A stretch of DNA of 64,000 nucleotides, taken from an uncultured Muribaculaceae bacterium. GTDB lineage: Bacteria > Bacteroidota > Bacteroidia > Bacteroidales > Muribaculaceae. The notes beneath the pieces are model-generated. The model was not told the DNA's origin and searched no databases. It saw only the letters and a list, made by a program, of their open reading frames with translations. A program made the translations under genes and the position numbers. Positions 27,301-36,411 of the stretch are shown in pieces. The stretch spans positions 1 to 64,000 of the forward strand of contig CAJUQP010000006.1 of NCBI GenBank assembly GCA_910588245.1, written 5' to 3'. Each line of letters starts with the position of its first letter. The first letter of the stretch is position 1.

Positions 27301-27743
27301 TGACGTTCTATTATCAATTCGGAGGCAAGATGTATGACACTGTCTATTCATCCCTGATGCAACCCGGCACAGGCTCCCTCTCTTATCAGACCGTGCATGT
27401 CGACATTATGAAACGCTGGCAAAAGCCCGGTGATATCACCGATGTGCCGCGCATATCAAACGGCACAGACGCCACATCTCTATACGCATCGTCCGACCGC
27501 TGGCTTGTTTCTTCCGACATGCTTGAGCTCGCAACCATCAATCTCGGTTATACTTTACCGAAATCTCTGGTGAGACGCTTCAACGTCGACAATCTCAAAT
27601 TCTATTTCTCCGCCGAAAACATTTTCCAGATCACGCGCCGCAAAGGCATCTATCCCAGAAAGAATATCTCGGGATATTCCAGCAACGGCGATGTCTACCT
27701 TCCTTCAAGAGTTTTCACTCTCGGATTCAATCTCACCTTCTAA
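24330..27743 (+). CDS. SusC/RagA-type TonB-dependent transporter with STN domain
   Basis: 1137 residues. In order: signal peptide (about 1-22), STN signalling domain (about 25-100), carboxypeptidase-regulatory-like repeat (about 110-180, SGIVLDAETKEPVIGASV), plug domain (DEVIVVAYGSAKKGSFTG, YIRGVGSFNASNTPLIILDG) and a 22-strand barrel ending VFTLGFNLTF. The STN domain fits FecIR control. SusC forms the outer-membrane pore of a SusCD importer energised by TonB. The adjacent genes encode a carboxypeptidase, glutamate symporter and amidohydrolase and no glycanase, so peptides or acylated amino acids, as for RagAB, are the likely cargo (inference). Confidence 0.95.
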   Translation: MIKRLLTLFICGFMLTPVGILANYSISLSGNTPATAVTALKNATGYEFVYQKNLINNIGKKISGNFKNQSMEQLLDNIICDQMGLSYEIVDNTVILKEPQETHTSDVRNLSGIVLDAETKEPVIGASVMIDGSNIGTSTDLEGRFKLAGIPANAKKIRISYVGMHPQLLNIRPQMTVYLHSSIQAMDEVIVVAYGSAKKGSFTGSASTVGSAQLGAGPTTSVTEALVGAAPGVQVTTANGQPGSSPSIYIRGVGSFNASNTPLIILDGLPYDNSISSINPNDIENITILKDAASSALYGSRAANGVLMITTKKGSKEKMQVNVRFNQGFTAKQSGDYNKVGVRDYLTVYWENLRNQYVSDGRTPEEAGQRASANLFNAITYNPFNVPADQVVDANGQLNPNAEFMWADDCDWENAIQHLGSRTDAGVSISGGTSKSTYYTSVGYTDEHGYIKGSRFKRYTASANANSQITPWLRVGTNLTGNISYSYGNQNESQGNNINPFRFIRYIGPIYPVHLHNPETGEYLRDADGNLIYDFGTGYSVGGIEVPKRDYVSGNNPAIELQKRVDEYRRNTINAKVFAEIKFLKDFKFTFNGGVGSNSYLATSAGVVYEEKGNTGNTSKTNSFTTTWTFNQLLEYNKDFGEHHLDVLLGHESYDYEYNHLNASKKDQKFDNNYELNNYTNIDSTPTSYTNKYKTEGYFSRLNYSFNERYFLSGSFRRDGSSRFHKNSRWGNFWSAGAAWRLDQEKFMAGVNFVNVLKLRAAYGEIGNDDLGSYYPWRATYENAQNANEAGYIQDSLGNPDLKWEVSRNFDVALEFSLFDNRFRGTLEFFNRKSSNLLFSVPLSYSTGIDSQLRNAGSMYNRGFEFELGYSIFTGKPLTWDISLNGTHIKNKITSLPIDPYKSGTHKIEAGHSRYNFFLRQWRGVDPATGNSLYIPAEEYLATSESLVEVNGTTYTTDYKEALEDYCGDALPKLQGGLTTNLAWRGFNLGMTFYYQFGGKMYDTVYSSLMQPGTGSLSYQTVHVDIMKRWQKPGDITDVPRISNGTDATSLYASSDRWLVSSDMLELATINLGYTLPKSLVRRFNVDNLKFYFSAENIFQITRRKGIYPRKNISGYSSNGDVYLPSRVFTLGFNLTF

Positions 27744-27756
27744 ACAACACTCCGAC

Positions 27757-29355
27757 ATGAACAAGATATTACTTTCATTTTCCGCGCTTATTCTGGCATT
27801 GTGCGCATCATCATGCAGCGATGATTTCATGGAAACAAAATCCACCTCAAATGTCGATCAGTCTCAAATGTTTGAGACCACCGACGGAGGCATGATGGCT
27901 GTCAACGGCCTGCATAAACTCATGTACACACCTTCGTTGTCATCCACCTACGCACAGGGAGGTTATCAGACATTCATGATATGGATCGACATGATGGGTG
28001 AGGACCTCGTCTACACCAAAAGCAACGCACAATTTCAGTCGCAGGCGAAATGGTCGCTCCACCGCAACCTCACCTCATCCCATCTTTCCTATCATTACCA
28101 GCTCTTCTACAAATTCATCTCCAATGCCAACATGATTATCGACAACATCGATGGCGCGCAAGGCCCTCAGATGGAACGCGACTATATCAAGGGACAGGCA
28201 CTCGCCTACCGCGCGTTCGCATATTTCAACCTCGTGCAATGCTGGGGACAACGCTACCGTGCCGGCGATAACAATACGCAACCTGGCGTTGTGATGCGTA
28301 TACACAACACCACCGACAACCAGCCTCGATCATCGGTTGAGGAGGTATATGCACAGATCAACAGCGACCTTGACAACGCAATCGAACTGCTGAAAGGCGT
28401 CACCATCGAACGGTCTAACAAATCACACATCAACGTTCATGTGGCACGCGGACTGAAAGCCAGGGTTCTTCTGGCCCAAGGCAGATGGTCAGAAGCCGCC
28501 GCCATGGCTAAGCTCGTTGTCGATCAGTCGGGGGCCAAACTCCAGGATGACACCTATACCACACTCATCAACCGTATGAGCGACCAGACAAACACTGAAT
28601 GGATCTGGGGGAAACTCGGACTTGAAGAACAAGCCGGCACCCTTAAGGACTTCCACAGTTTTATGTCGAACAAAAACGCGAGCTACAACAAGAACACACC
28701 CCGCGCGATCTATTGCCTGCTCTACAACCGTATTTCCGACACAGACGTACGCAAGAACCTGTGGTTTCCTGAGGCTCAGAATCCGAAAGCCGAACGCAAA
28801 CCTATCATTCCGACAAAAGGGAATATTCGCAACTATATGGCCAATAAGTTTCTTTTGGCAGACGAAAACATGAAATGCGGCGATGTGCCATGGATGAGAC
28901 TTCCTGAAATGATGCTGATCCAGGCTGAAGGCTATGCCCGCGGCGGAAACTATACCGAGGCTGCCGAAGCACTCTATCCGCTCGCCCATCACCGCGATCC
29001 GGAATACATACTGAGCACAAACACCGGAGAATCACTTATAGATGAAATCATGTTCCAGCGCCGTGTGGAGCTCTGGGGAGAGGGATTCCGGTTTCTCGAT
29101 CTGAAACGTCTTGACATGCCGCTCGACCGCGGCCCTCGCCCGAGAACGGAACTTGGCTATAGCGACGCCGCATGGACAGGCAACACAAAAATGCCTACGA
29201 ACGTTGACCCGGAGGCATCAAACTATAACATGTATGACGAACAAGCTATGGGAGAGGAAAACCGCTACCGCGCTGCCGGTCATAAAGACTGGCAATGGCT
29301 TATTCCGAAGAAAGAATGCGAAGTCAATCCTCTTTGTGAGCAGAATCCATTGTAA
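27757..29355 (+). CDS. SusD/RagB-type outer-membrane lipoprotein
   Basis: 532 residues from ATG 27757, 13 nt after susC. The lipoprotein signal ends at ALCASSCSDD, anchoring Cys20. TPR-like helices (AYRAFAYFNLVQCWGQRYR near 160, HVARGLKARVLLAQGRW) and the conserved C-terminal FQRRVELWGEGFRFLDLKR block are typical of SusD. It acts as the lid and ligand-capture subunit on the SusC barrel at the cell surface. Cargo inferred as for SusC. Confidence 0.95.
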   Translation: MNKILLSFSALILALCASSCSDDFMETKSTSNVDQSQMFETTDGGMMAVNGLHKLMYTPSLSSTYAQGGYQTFMIWIDMMGEDLVYTKSNAQFQSQAKWSLHRNLTSSHLSYHYQLFYKFISNANMIIDNIDGAQGPQMERDYIKGQALAYRAFAYFNLVQCWGQRYRAGDNNTQPGVVMRIHNTTDNQPRSSVEEVYAQINSDLDNAIELLKGVTIERSNKSHINVHVARGLKARVLLAQGRWSEAAAMAKLVVDQSGAKLQDDTYTTLINRMSDQTNTEWIWGKLGLEEQAGTLKDFHSFMSNKNASYNKNTPRAIYCLLYNRISDTDVRKNLWFPEAQNPKAERKPIIPTKGNIRNYMANKFLLADENMKCGDVPWMRLPEMMLIQAEGYARGGNYTEAAEALYPLAHHRDPEYILSTNTGESLIDEIMFQRRVELWGEGFRFLDLKRLDMPLDRGPRPRTELGYSDAAWTGNTKMPTNVDPEASNYNMYDEQAMGEENRYRAAGHKDWQWLIPKKECEVNPLCEQNPL

Positions 29356-29426
29356 GAGTCATGACAAGCCTCCATATTAAGTAATATACATCGTCAATTT
29401 AGCGTTTTTTCAATAAACCCCAAAAA

Positions 29427-32024
29427 ATGCGAATCCAATACCTTCTCACCGCATGTCTGCTGTCGGCAATCCCGGCAGCAGGCATTGCCGCATATCATGA
29501 CACTCCCGAGCCTATTTCCTATTTCCTCCCGGAAGGAGCATACAGTTTTTCCGAATCCATACCTACCCCCGAAAGCTATCTCGGCTTCCAGATCGGACAG
29601 CAACACGCCGACTGGGGACAGGTGGTAGGATATATGAAACTTCTGGCAGATAAGTCCCCGAGAGTGACTGTAAGGGAAACCGGACGCACATACCAGCACC
29701 GGCCTTTCATAGAAGTGGTGATAACTTCCGAGCAAAACCAGAAAAACATCTCCGCCATAAAAAAAGAACATCTGGGCATAAGCGAATCCGGAAATCTGTC
29801 AGACTCTGATGCGGAAAGGATTCCTGCCGTGGCAAGCCTTATCTACAGTGTCCATGGCAACGAACCATCAGGAGTCAACGCCTCACTGCCCGTTGCTTAT
29901 TTTCTGGCGGCCGCCGAAGGACCCGAGATTCAGAAAATTCTCGACAACGTGGTTGTTGTCATGACCCCGGGAGCAAATCCTGACGGCATCAACCGTTTTG
30001 CTTCCTGGGTAAATTCTTCCCGTTCTTTTCCGGATGCCGTCGACCTCAATTCACGCGAATTCACCGAACCATGGCCATCAAGCCGTACAAATCATTACTG
30101 GGCTGACTGCAACCGTGATTGGCTGATGGTGCAGCATCCCGAAGGAATAAACGGCGTCACCACATATCTTGACTGGCTACCCAATATCGTAATAGACCAT
30201 CATGAACAAGGCTCCGCGCGTCCATATTATATGAGTCCCGGCCATCCGAAACGCACGCACAGACTCACATCCCAATTAAATCAGGATCTCACGAAACAGA
30301 TTTCTGGATATGTCGCACAAAAGCTTGACAGCATCGGGACCCTCTACTATTCCAAAGAGGGATATGACGACTACTACTATGGTAAAGGCGCGGCATATGG
30401 CGATATCCATGGCTCCGTATGTCTGCTTTATGAGCAAGGGACCACACGTGGCCATCACCGACCCACGATAAACGGGCCGCGTAAATTCGCCTGGACCATA
30501 CGAAACCAAAGTCTCGCCTCTTTCTCCTCCCTTCTTGCCGCAGCCGATATGAAATCCGTACTCAACAGATACATGAACGATTTCTATTCTGAAGCCGGCT
30601 ACAGAGGCGATAAAGAGTCAGTGAAAGGATACATTGTCGACACCCGCGGTTCGCGCGGTGTGGCCTACCATTTCCTTGAGAACATGTCTCGCCATGGCAT
30701 AGACGTCTACCGTCTCGGCAAAGACACCTCCGCAGGAAAAAGCAGATTCCTTGCTGAAAACGCTTTTGTGATACCTGTAAACCAGAAAAACTCCACAATG
30801 GTGAAAGCAGTCATGGAAAACTTTACCGAGTTTGACGACAGTACTTTCTACGACATCTCTGCATGGACATTCCCTTCAGCGTTCAACCTTCAATGCGAAC
30901 CAATGTCGTCAGTAAAAGGGCTGCTGGGAGATAAAATATCCGGTTTCACTCTCGAGCCCGGTAAGGTTATCGGTGGCAAAAGCGAGCAGGGATATATATT
31001 TGAGAACACTGAATTCTACACTCCAAAACTTATTTACGAACTTCAGAAGCGCGGACTGTGCCTTAGTGTGAGCCGAAAGCCTTTCACATTCCACAATAGA
31101 GAAACAGAGAAACAGATGGGATATGGCACCATACTTGTCGCGACAAAAAATCAGACTATCTCTCCCGACAGCATCTTCACCCTACTGTCCACACTCGCTG
31201 CGGAAACAGGTGTCGACGTATATTCCGCATCGACATCGCTTATGGCGGACGTCGATCTCGGGAGCCCGGCATACAAACCTATCACCGAGCCACGGGTGGC
31301 GATCCTCACAGGCCGCTCCATGGGCATTCCGGATTCTGGCGAAGCATGGTTTCTGATGAACCAGCGTTTCGGCATCTCACCCACTCTGATTGAATCGCAG
31401 GTACTGACTGCTAAGAAACTAAATCCTTATAATGTGATTATAATTGCCAACGGCGAACCTGACCTCACTGACAAAAGCACGGCAGCTCTGAAAAACTGGG
31501 TAGCCGACGGTGGAACCCTAATCGCCACCGGAAAAGCCTGGAAATGGGTGAGCGACAATGGACTGATGAATATAAAGTCAAAACTGCCGAAATCAGACAA
31601 TACGGAAAATAAAGAGAAAAAGGAAAAACAGAAGACCCCCTACAGGAATTTCGAAGACAAAACGGCTGACAATGCCGGAAAATCGATTGCAGGCGTAATC
31701 TTGGAATGCTATCTCGACAAGACACATCCTATCGCATGGGGCCTTGATCAGGACAAGATACATGTGATGAAAAAAGGGAACATAATATTGGAAAAAGATG
31801 ATGATCCTTACGTATCACCACTCCATTACACTTCCTCTCCGGTCGTGTCAGGTTTCATAAGCCACGACAATAAGAAGCTCATTGCCGATACTCCCGCCGC
31901 ATTCGTGAAGCCTTATAAATCGGGAAACGTCATTGTCTTCATCGATGACCTGAATTTCCGGTCTTACTGGTTTGGAGGAAGCAAGATTTTTATGAATTCA
32001 ATTTTCTTTAAAGATTGTTTATGA
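29427..32024 (+). CDS. Secreted M14 family zinc carboxypeptidase
   Basis: 865 residues with a signal peptide (about 1-22). The M14 catalytic domain spans about residues 55-370: zinc ligands in YSVHGNEPSG (HxxE), then the TPGANPDGINR block, HYWADCNRDW, and IVIDHHEQG providing the further His. The C-terminal half has a class-I glutamine-amidotransferase-like or flavodoxin-like fold region (PRVAILTGRSMGIPDSGEAW, VIIIANGEPDL, GGTLIATGKAW near 610-700), seen in large Bacteroidota M14 proteins. It likely trims peptides in the periplasm or outside the cell. It follows susD by 71 nt, and its stop overlaps the symporter start by 4 nt. Confidence 0.85.
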   Translation: MRIQYLLTACLLSAIPAAGIAAYHDTPEPISYFLPEGAYSFSESIPTPESYLGFQIGQQHADWGQVVGYMKLLADKSPRVTVRETGRTYQHRPFIEVVITSEQNQKNISAIKKEHLGISESGNLSDSDAERIPAVASLIYSVHGNEPSGVNASLPVAYFLAAAEGPEIQKILDNVVVVMTPGANPDGINRFASWVNSSRSFPDAVDLNSREFTEPWPSSRTNHYWADCNRDWLMVQHPEGINGVTTYLDWLPNIVIDHHEQGSARPYYMSPGHPKRTHRLTSQLNQDLTKQISGYVAQKLDSIGTLYYSKEGYDDYYYGKGAAYGDIHGSVCLLYEQGTTRGHHRPTINGPRKFAWTIRNQSLASFSSLLAAADMKSVLNRYMNDFYSEAGYRGDKESVKGYIVDTRGSRGVAYHFLENMSRHGIDVYRLGKDTSAGKSRFLAENAFVIPVNQKNSTMVKAVMENFTEFDDSTFYDISAWTFPSAFNLQCEPMSSVKGLLGDKISGFTLEPGKVIGGKSEQGYIFENTEFYTPKLIYELQKRGLCLSVSRKPFTFHNRETEKQMGYGTILVATKNQTISPDSIFTLLSTLAAETGVDVYSASTSLMADVDLGSPAYKPITEPRVAILTGRSMGIPDSGEAWFLMNQRFGISPTLIESQVLTAKKLNPYNVIIIANGEPDLTDKSTAALKNWVADGGTLIATGKAWKWVSDNGLMNIKSKLPKSDNTENKEKKEKQKTPYRNFEDKTADNAGKSIAGVILECYLDKTHPIAWGLDQDKIHVMKKGNIILEKDDDPYVSPLHYTSSPVVSGFISHDNKKLIADTPAAFVKPYKSGNVIVFIDDLNFRSYWFGGSKIFMNSIFFKDCL

Positions 32025-33343
32025 TGGAATCCTTCACGCCGTGGACTCTCTTTGTCGATGTAGGCATGATCTCCGTGCTCCTCCTCATCGGCAAGCTGAT
32101 GAGAGTGAAAATCAAAATCATCCAGAAGCTTTTCATACCCCCGAGCCTGCTCGCCGGCTTCATGGGACTGGCGTTCGGACCACAAGGCACCGGATGGCTC
32201 CCCTTCTCTGACAATCTCGGCACATATGCAGGCATTCTTATCGCCCTGATCTTCGGTGCCCTTCCGCTAATATCGCAGGCTGAGAAATCAGAGAGCAAAG
32301 ACATCAAGTCGATGTGGGCTTTCTCACAGGCCGGGATGCTGCTTCAATGGGGCTTTGGCGGTCTGCTCGGACTCCTTGTGTTAGGGAAAATATGGGATCT
32401 CAATCCGGGATTCGGCATAACCATGCCGGCAGGATATTGCGGCGGTCACGGCACAGCCGCGGCTATCGGACAAGCATTCTCACAACTGGGTCACAGCGAG
32501 ATTCTGACTCTGGCAATGACTGCCGCCACCGTAGGGATCATAGCTTCGGTCATCATCGGACTTCTTATCGTGAAATGGGGCACAGGCAAAGGGCATACCT
32601 CTTTTCTTTCCGACTACAGCGATCTCCCGGAAGAACTGCGCACCGGACTGCTTCCCGATGAGAAAAGGGGAAGCATGGGATCGGCTTCCTGTTCTTCCAT
32701 ATCAATAGATTCCCTGACTTTCAACTTCATCTTCGTCTCGATGATCGCTCTCGGAGGATATGCAGTCAGCAAATTGGCAAAGATATGGCTGCCGGGGTTC
32801 GAACTGCCAGTCTTCAGTTGTGCGTTTGTGGTCGGCATTCTCATCAACTGGGGAATGAAGAAGACAAATGTGTCGAGATATGTATGCCCCACCAACATAT
32901 CACATATGAGCGGAGCATTCACTGACTTTCTCGTAGCGTTCGGCATAGCTTCCATTAAAATATCAGTAGTGGTCGAATATGCTGTGCCATTGATTATTCT
33001 CCTTTCCTCCGGACTTCTGGTCACCTTTGCATATATTTTCGTCATGGCCAGGAAAATGATGAAACGCCATTGGTTTGAGAAGGCCATGTTCACATGGGGA
33101 TGGTACACGGGCACAATGGCTATGGGAATAGCGCTCCTCCGGGTGGTGGATCCGGGCCAGAAAAGCCGTTGTCTGGAAACGTATGCCCTGGCCTACCTTT
33201 TCATCGCTCCCGTTGAGATCGCTTTAGTCACTTTCGCCCCGACAATGTTTCTCCAAGGCTGGGGACTGGTGTTTTCATCGGTTTCCATCATATGTTCGGC
33301 TATAATTTTAACTCTTGCATTCATCAAGAAATGGCATTTATAA
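32021..33343 (+). CDS. Sodium/glutamate symporter (GltS family)
   Basis: 440 residues, polytopic with about 11-12 membrane segments. Family features are LFIPPSLLAGFMGL near residue 40 and the re-entrant loop MPAGYCGGHGTAAAIGQAF near 135, the counterpart of the GGHGT motif of E. coli GltS. A second half follows with FELPVFSCAFVVGILINWG. It should import glutamate or a related acidic amino acid with sodium. ATG 32021 overlaps the M14 stop (ATGA), so the carboxypeptidase and symporter are coupled, as expected if glutamate is a product of the pathway. Confidence 0.88.
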   Translation: MMESFTPWTLFVDVGMISVLLLIGKLMRVKIKIIQKLFIPPSLLAGFMGLAFGPQGTGWLPFSDNLGTYAGILIALIFGALPLISQAEKSESKDIKSMWAFSQAGMLLQWGFGGLLGLLVLGKIWDLNPGFGITMPAGYCGGHGTAAAIGQAFSQLGHSEILTLAMTAATVGIIASVIIGLLIVKWGTGKGHTSFLSDYSDLPEELRTGLLPDEKRGSMGSASCSSISIDSLTFNFIFVSMIALGGYAVSKLAKIWLPGFELPVFSCAFVVGILINWGMKKTNVSRYVCPTNISHMSGAFTDFLVAFGIASIKISVVVEYAVPLIILLSSGLLVTFAYIFVMARKMMKRHWFEKAMFTWGWYTGTMAMGIALLRVVDPGQKSRCLETYALAYLFIAPVEIALVTFAPTMFLQGWGLVFSSVSIICSAIILTLAFIKKWHL

Positions 33344-33354
33344 TAATGCAGGCA

Positions 33355-34581
33355 ATGAAAAAGACGATAATAGGCATGCTTCTTTTTCTCGGGACATGCC
33401 ATGCTCCTTCCGCACAGGCTTGTACGGCGGCCATCATATCCGGACATCTTACCCCCGACGGACGCCCCCTCATGTGGAAAAACAGGGATACCAGCAACCT
33501 TAAGAACTGCACAAGATATTTCAAAGGGGAGAAATTCGACTTTGTGGCGATAGTAGGTTATCAGGCAAAGCCCAGATCCGTGTGGAGCGGCACAAACGAA
33601 GCCGGTTTCTCCATAATCAACACCCTCTCCTATAATTTGTCGGAAGAGGGGAAACGGCGCTCGGGCCGCAACGGATCATTCATGAAAAGGGCCCTCGAGA
33701 TATGTCGCGACATCAAAGACTTCCGCAATTATCTCGACACTCTTCGACGTCCCATGCTCGTGGAGGCCAACTATGGCATCCTGGATGCGGATGGCAATGG
33801 TGCTTTCTTTGAAGTAGACAATGAAAAATACAAGGAATACAATATCAATGATCCCGAAGCAGCCCCCGGAGGGTATATTGTAAGATCAAATTTCTCAGAT
33901 AGCGGTATAACCGATGCCGGGGCCGGATATCTGAGATATCAGCAGGCCGATAAGATCATCCGGGAGGCCCTGCCTCAGGGATGTCTGACTCCGGCATGGA
34001 TCTTCTCTAATCTTTCAAGAAGTTTTGCAAATCCTCTCACAGGCATCGACCTTAAGGACTGGCCGGAGGGAAAAACTCCTGAATGGTTTGCCGACCAGGA
34101 TTTCATTTCAAGGAGAAGCACTTCGTGTGCTGTGGTTTTCCAAGGAGTGAGACCGGATGAGCATGCCTCCCAGACAATAATGTGGACTGTGATAGGATAT
34201 CCTCCCGTCACCCCAGCCATACCGGTATGGGTGAGGCACGGCGACAAAGGTCTTCCTCGGCAGCTCGCTGAACCATTCAACGGTGCGTTCCGAAGCCCGT
34301 TATGCGAAAACGCATCTCTGATACGCAATAAGGTGTTCGCTTTCAAAAAGGGAACAGGATCCGAGAACTATCTCAACTGGGCCCTCTTATATAATGACAG
34401 CGGCGATGGCTTCATGCAGAGACTGGAAGACTTCGAAAAAAGTATTTTCCTGCGTTCCCAGGCCAGGATAGAATCAGTCAGAGACAATCGTAAGCCAGAC
34501 CGCAAGAAAATCGAGAGAGTATATGGAATGTTTGATGAAATGGTTAGCGAATTCTTTTCCAGCCTTATGTCGGGCGACTGA
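33355..34581 (+). CDS. Secreted C45/choloylglycine-type linear amide C-N hydrolase (second copy)
   Basis: 408 residues from ATG 33355; the upstream frame back to 33292 lies within the symporter gene. A signal peptide (about 1-22) ends at QA-C, leaving Cys23 (ACTAAIISG) as the N-terminal nucleophile. GRPLMWKNRDTS and VEANYGILDADGNGAFFEVD match the paralogue at 4373. It starts 11 nt after the symporter and closes the FecIR-SusCD operon, so it probably removes an acyl or amide group from the imported substrate. Substrate unknown. It ends before a bidirectional terminator. Confidence 0.82.
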   Translation: MKKTIIGMLLFLGTCHAPSAQACTAAIISGHLTPDGRPLMWKNRDTSNLKNCTRYFKGEKFDFVAIVGYQAKPRSVWSGTNEAGFSIINTLSYNLSEEGKRRSGRNGSFMKRALEICRDIKDFRNYLDTLRRPMLVEANYGILDADGNGAFFEVDNEKYKEYNINDPEAAPGGYIVRSNFSDSGITDAGAGYLRYQQADKIIREALPQGCLTPAWIFSNLSRSFANPLTGIDLKDWPEGKTPEWFADQDFISRRSTSCAVVFQGVRPDEHASQTIMWTVIGYPPVTPAIPVWVRHGDKGLPRQLAEPFNGAFRSPLCENASLIRNKVFAFKKGTGSENYLNWALLYNDSGDGFMQRLEDFEKSIFLRSQARIESVRDNRKPDRKKIERVYGMFDEMVSEFFSSLMSGD

Positions 34582-34622
34582 CGGCGCTCCTTCTTCAACA
34601 TATTCCACACGCAACGGCTGTT

Positions 34623-34648
34623 AGGAGTCGTACAAATGTACGACTCCT
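34623..34648. terminator. Bidirectional hairpin terminator
   Basis: AGGAGTCGTAC, AAAT, GTACGACTCCT: a perfect 11-bp stem between the plus-strand amidohydrolase and the minus-strand sulfatase-fold gene, whose stop codon it touches. T-tracts are short. Confidence 0.6.
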
Positions 34649-36411
34649 TAATAGCCGAGCCTGTGATACAAGGCATTGTCTGAAGGATCGGACAATGCCT
34701 CTTTCATTGGTACTGCCTCGTTATGATCATTGATAAAGACCGGTGCCGGCGATCTGTAGGCAGAGGATCCAAGTGACAGGTCGCGTCTCAAGACCGGACT
34801 TTCCAATCCACCGATATCAAGCACGGTATGGAAGAACGAACTGCTCGATGACACTTTTCTGCCCGCATTGGCCTTCAACGCCACTCCGGCTGATGGATGC
34901 ATCGCGCTATAAGACTCCGAAAGCCACACAAGAAAAGGCACATGTTGCTGATAGAAACTCGTCTTGGGAGAAGCATGGAGAAAAAGATTACGGCTGTCGT
35001 CGAAAATGTTCTCGCCATGATCGCTCGTATACACCAGCGCGGATATTCCGGGGCGTCCCTCCAGCCGTGAGATGATTCCCGAAAGAAGACTGTCTGTCAA
35101 AAGCACTGAGTTATCGTAGGCATTGACAAGCCTCTCCCGATATGATGGCGAAGATTCCAACGGACTGTCGGGGCCGAACACCCGCATGTTCCCGGGATAA
35201 CGGTCGCCATACTTATAATGTGACCCATAACAATGAAGCACAATGAATTTCTTTCTTGCCTTGATGCTGAGTTCTCTGTCGAGATAACTGAGAAGCGAAA
35301 GGTCGGTGCGGGTGCCGTCATGAGCCCCGTCCACAAAAAGATGGGCATCGGCCTCCGACGCGAAATGATCGATATATGAGTGGGCCGGTTGCTGGGCCGA
35401 GATGAAAGCCGTATGGAATCCGGCCTCATGGAATGCCTCTATGAAGCTCTTCACCCTATATATTGAATCATTGAAAGTGTGAGAGTCGATGGCCGACATA
35501 AGAAGTGGCACGCTCTTGTGGGTGGTATTCGATTCGGAGAGAGTCTTTCCGAAAAAGAAAACGTCATCCCTGCCGGAGAGACGAGGATTTGTCGACCGGG
35601 TATAACCGGCAAGTTCCCAGTTCATGGCTCTCGACGATTCCCCTATCACAACTACGTATGTCTCGTCCAAATCATCCGGATTGACGGAACGGGAATCGAA
35701 AACATACCCACGCGAAGTCTCCGCATAATTATGCGACTGACGCCAGCGACCAACAGCCTTGTATAGATTCTCTATGGCATTGAGCGGAAAAACACTCTCC
35801 ACAGGATTCCCCCGGCCTGCCGCGGTCATGGCGATACAGAGCGACAGTCCCGCTATCATCGACATCACACCCCATCGACGTAAACCATACCGTAGTCTGA
35901 ATGACACACGATCCGACCTCCTGGCGGCTATGAATGCCGGCACCAGCGGACCGAGGTAAAGCACAGCTACCTCCGACAAGGCCGGGACAAGACCCGAAAG
36001 CAGTTCCTCCACTTCCATGGAGTTAGTGGTGACAACATTAAGAAACATATCCACGGCGATGACCCCCTCGCCGTATAGATTAAGCAGTACGAGCTGGAAC
36101 GCTGAAAGGAAAGTGAACGGAAACATCCATGCCCATATCCGCAGCGGATGTCCTGACAAAGATGTCAGGAAAAAATAAATTCCCGTCGAGACGGACAATG
36201 CCGGGATAAATATAGCGGCGGGAAGACGATCTGACAATCCAAGCCATACCACAGGCACAAGCAGAGCGACAATAAACCAGACCAAGGAAAAACCGGCCAT
36301 CGAGCCGAAAAACCTTCCTATTATATTGAATGTCTTGCCAACAGCACCAAGAGAGGCTCTTCCGTCAGAGTTCTCTTCCTTATTCAATCTATTTTTATCA
36401 GAATGCCTCAT
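34648..36411 (-). CDS. Phosphoethanolamine transferase-like membrane protein
   Basis: 587 residues from ATG 36411. The N-terminus has five membrane segments (about residues 30-200) and the C-terminus a periplasmic alkaline-phosphatase/sulfatase-fold domain. Visible are YVVVIGESSRAMNWELAGYTRSTNP with the catalytic region, THKSVPLLMSA (nucleophile Thr), and YTSDHGENIFDD for metal binding. This is the EptA/CptA/OpgE pattern: transfer of phosphoethanolamine to lipid A or another surface glycan. The start overlaps the Omp85-like gene by 14 nt, so both envelope genes are co-transcribed. Lipid A as target is inference. Confidence 0.88.
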   Translation of the reverse strand: MRHSDKNRLNKEENSDGRASLGAVGKTFNIIGRFFGSMAGFSLVWFIVALLVPVVWLGLSDRLPAAIFIPALSVSTGIYFFLTSLSGHPLRIWAWMFPFTFLSAFQLVLLNLYGEGVIAVDMFLNVVTTNSMEVEELLSGLVPALSEVAVLYLGPLVPAFIAARRSDRVSFRLRYGLRRWGVMSMIAGLSLCIAMTAAGRGNPVESVFPLNAIENLYKAVGRWRQSHNYAETSRGYVFDSRSVNPDDLDETYVVVIGESSRAMNWELAGYTRSTNPRLSGRDDVFFFGKTLSESNTTHKSVPLLMSAIDSHTFNDSIYRVKSFIEAFHEAGFHTAFISAQQPAHSYIDHFASEADAHLFVDGAHDGTRTDLSLLSYLDRELSIKARKKFIVLHCYGSHYKYGDRYPGNMRVFGPDSPLESSPSYRERLVNAYDNSVLLTDSLLSGIISRLEGRPGISALVYTSDHGENIFDDSRNLFLHASPKTSFYQQHVPFLVWLSESYSAMHPSAGVALKANAGRKVSSSSSFFHTVLDIGGLESPVLRRDLSLGSSAYRSPAPVFINDHNEAVPMKEALSDPSDNALYHRLGY

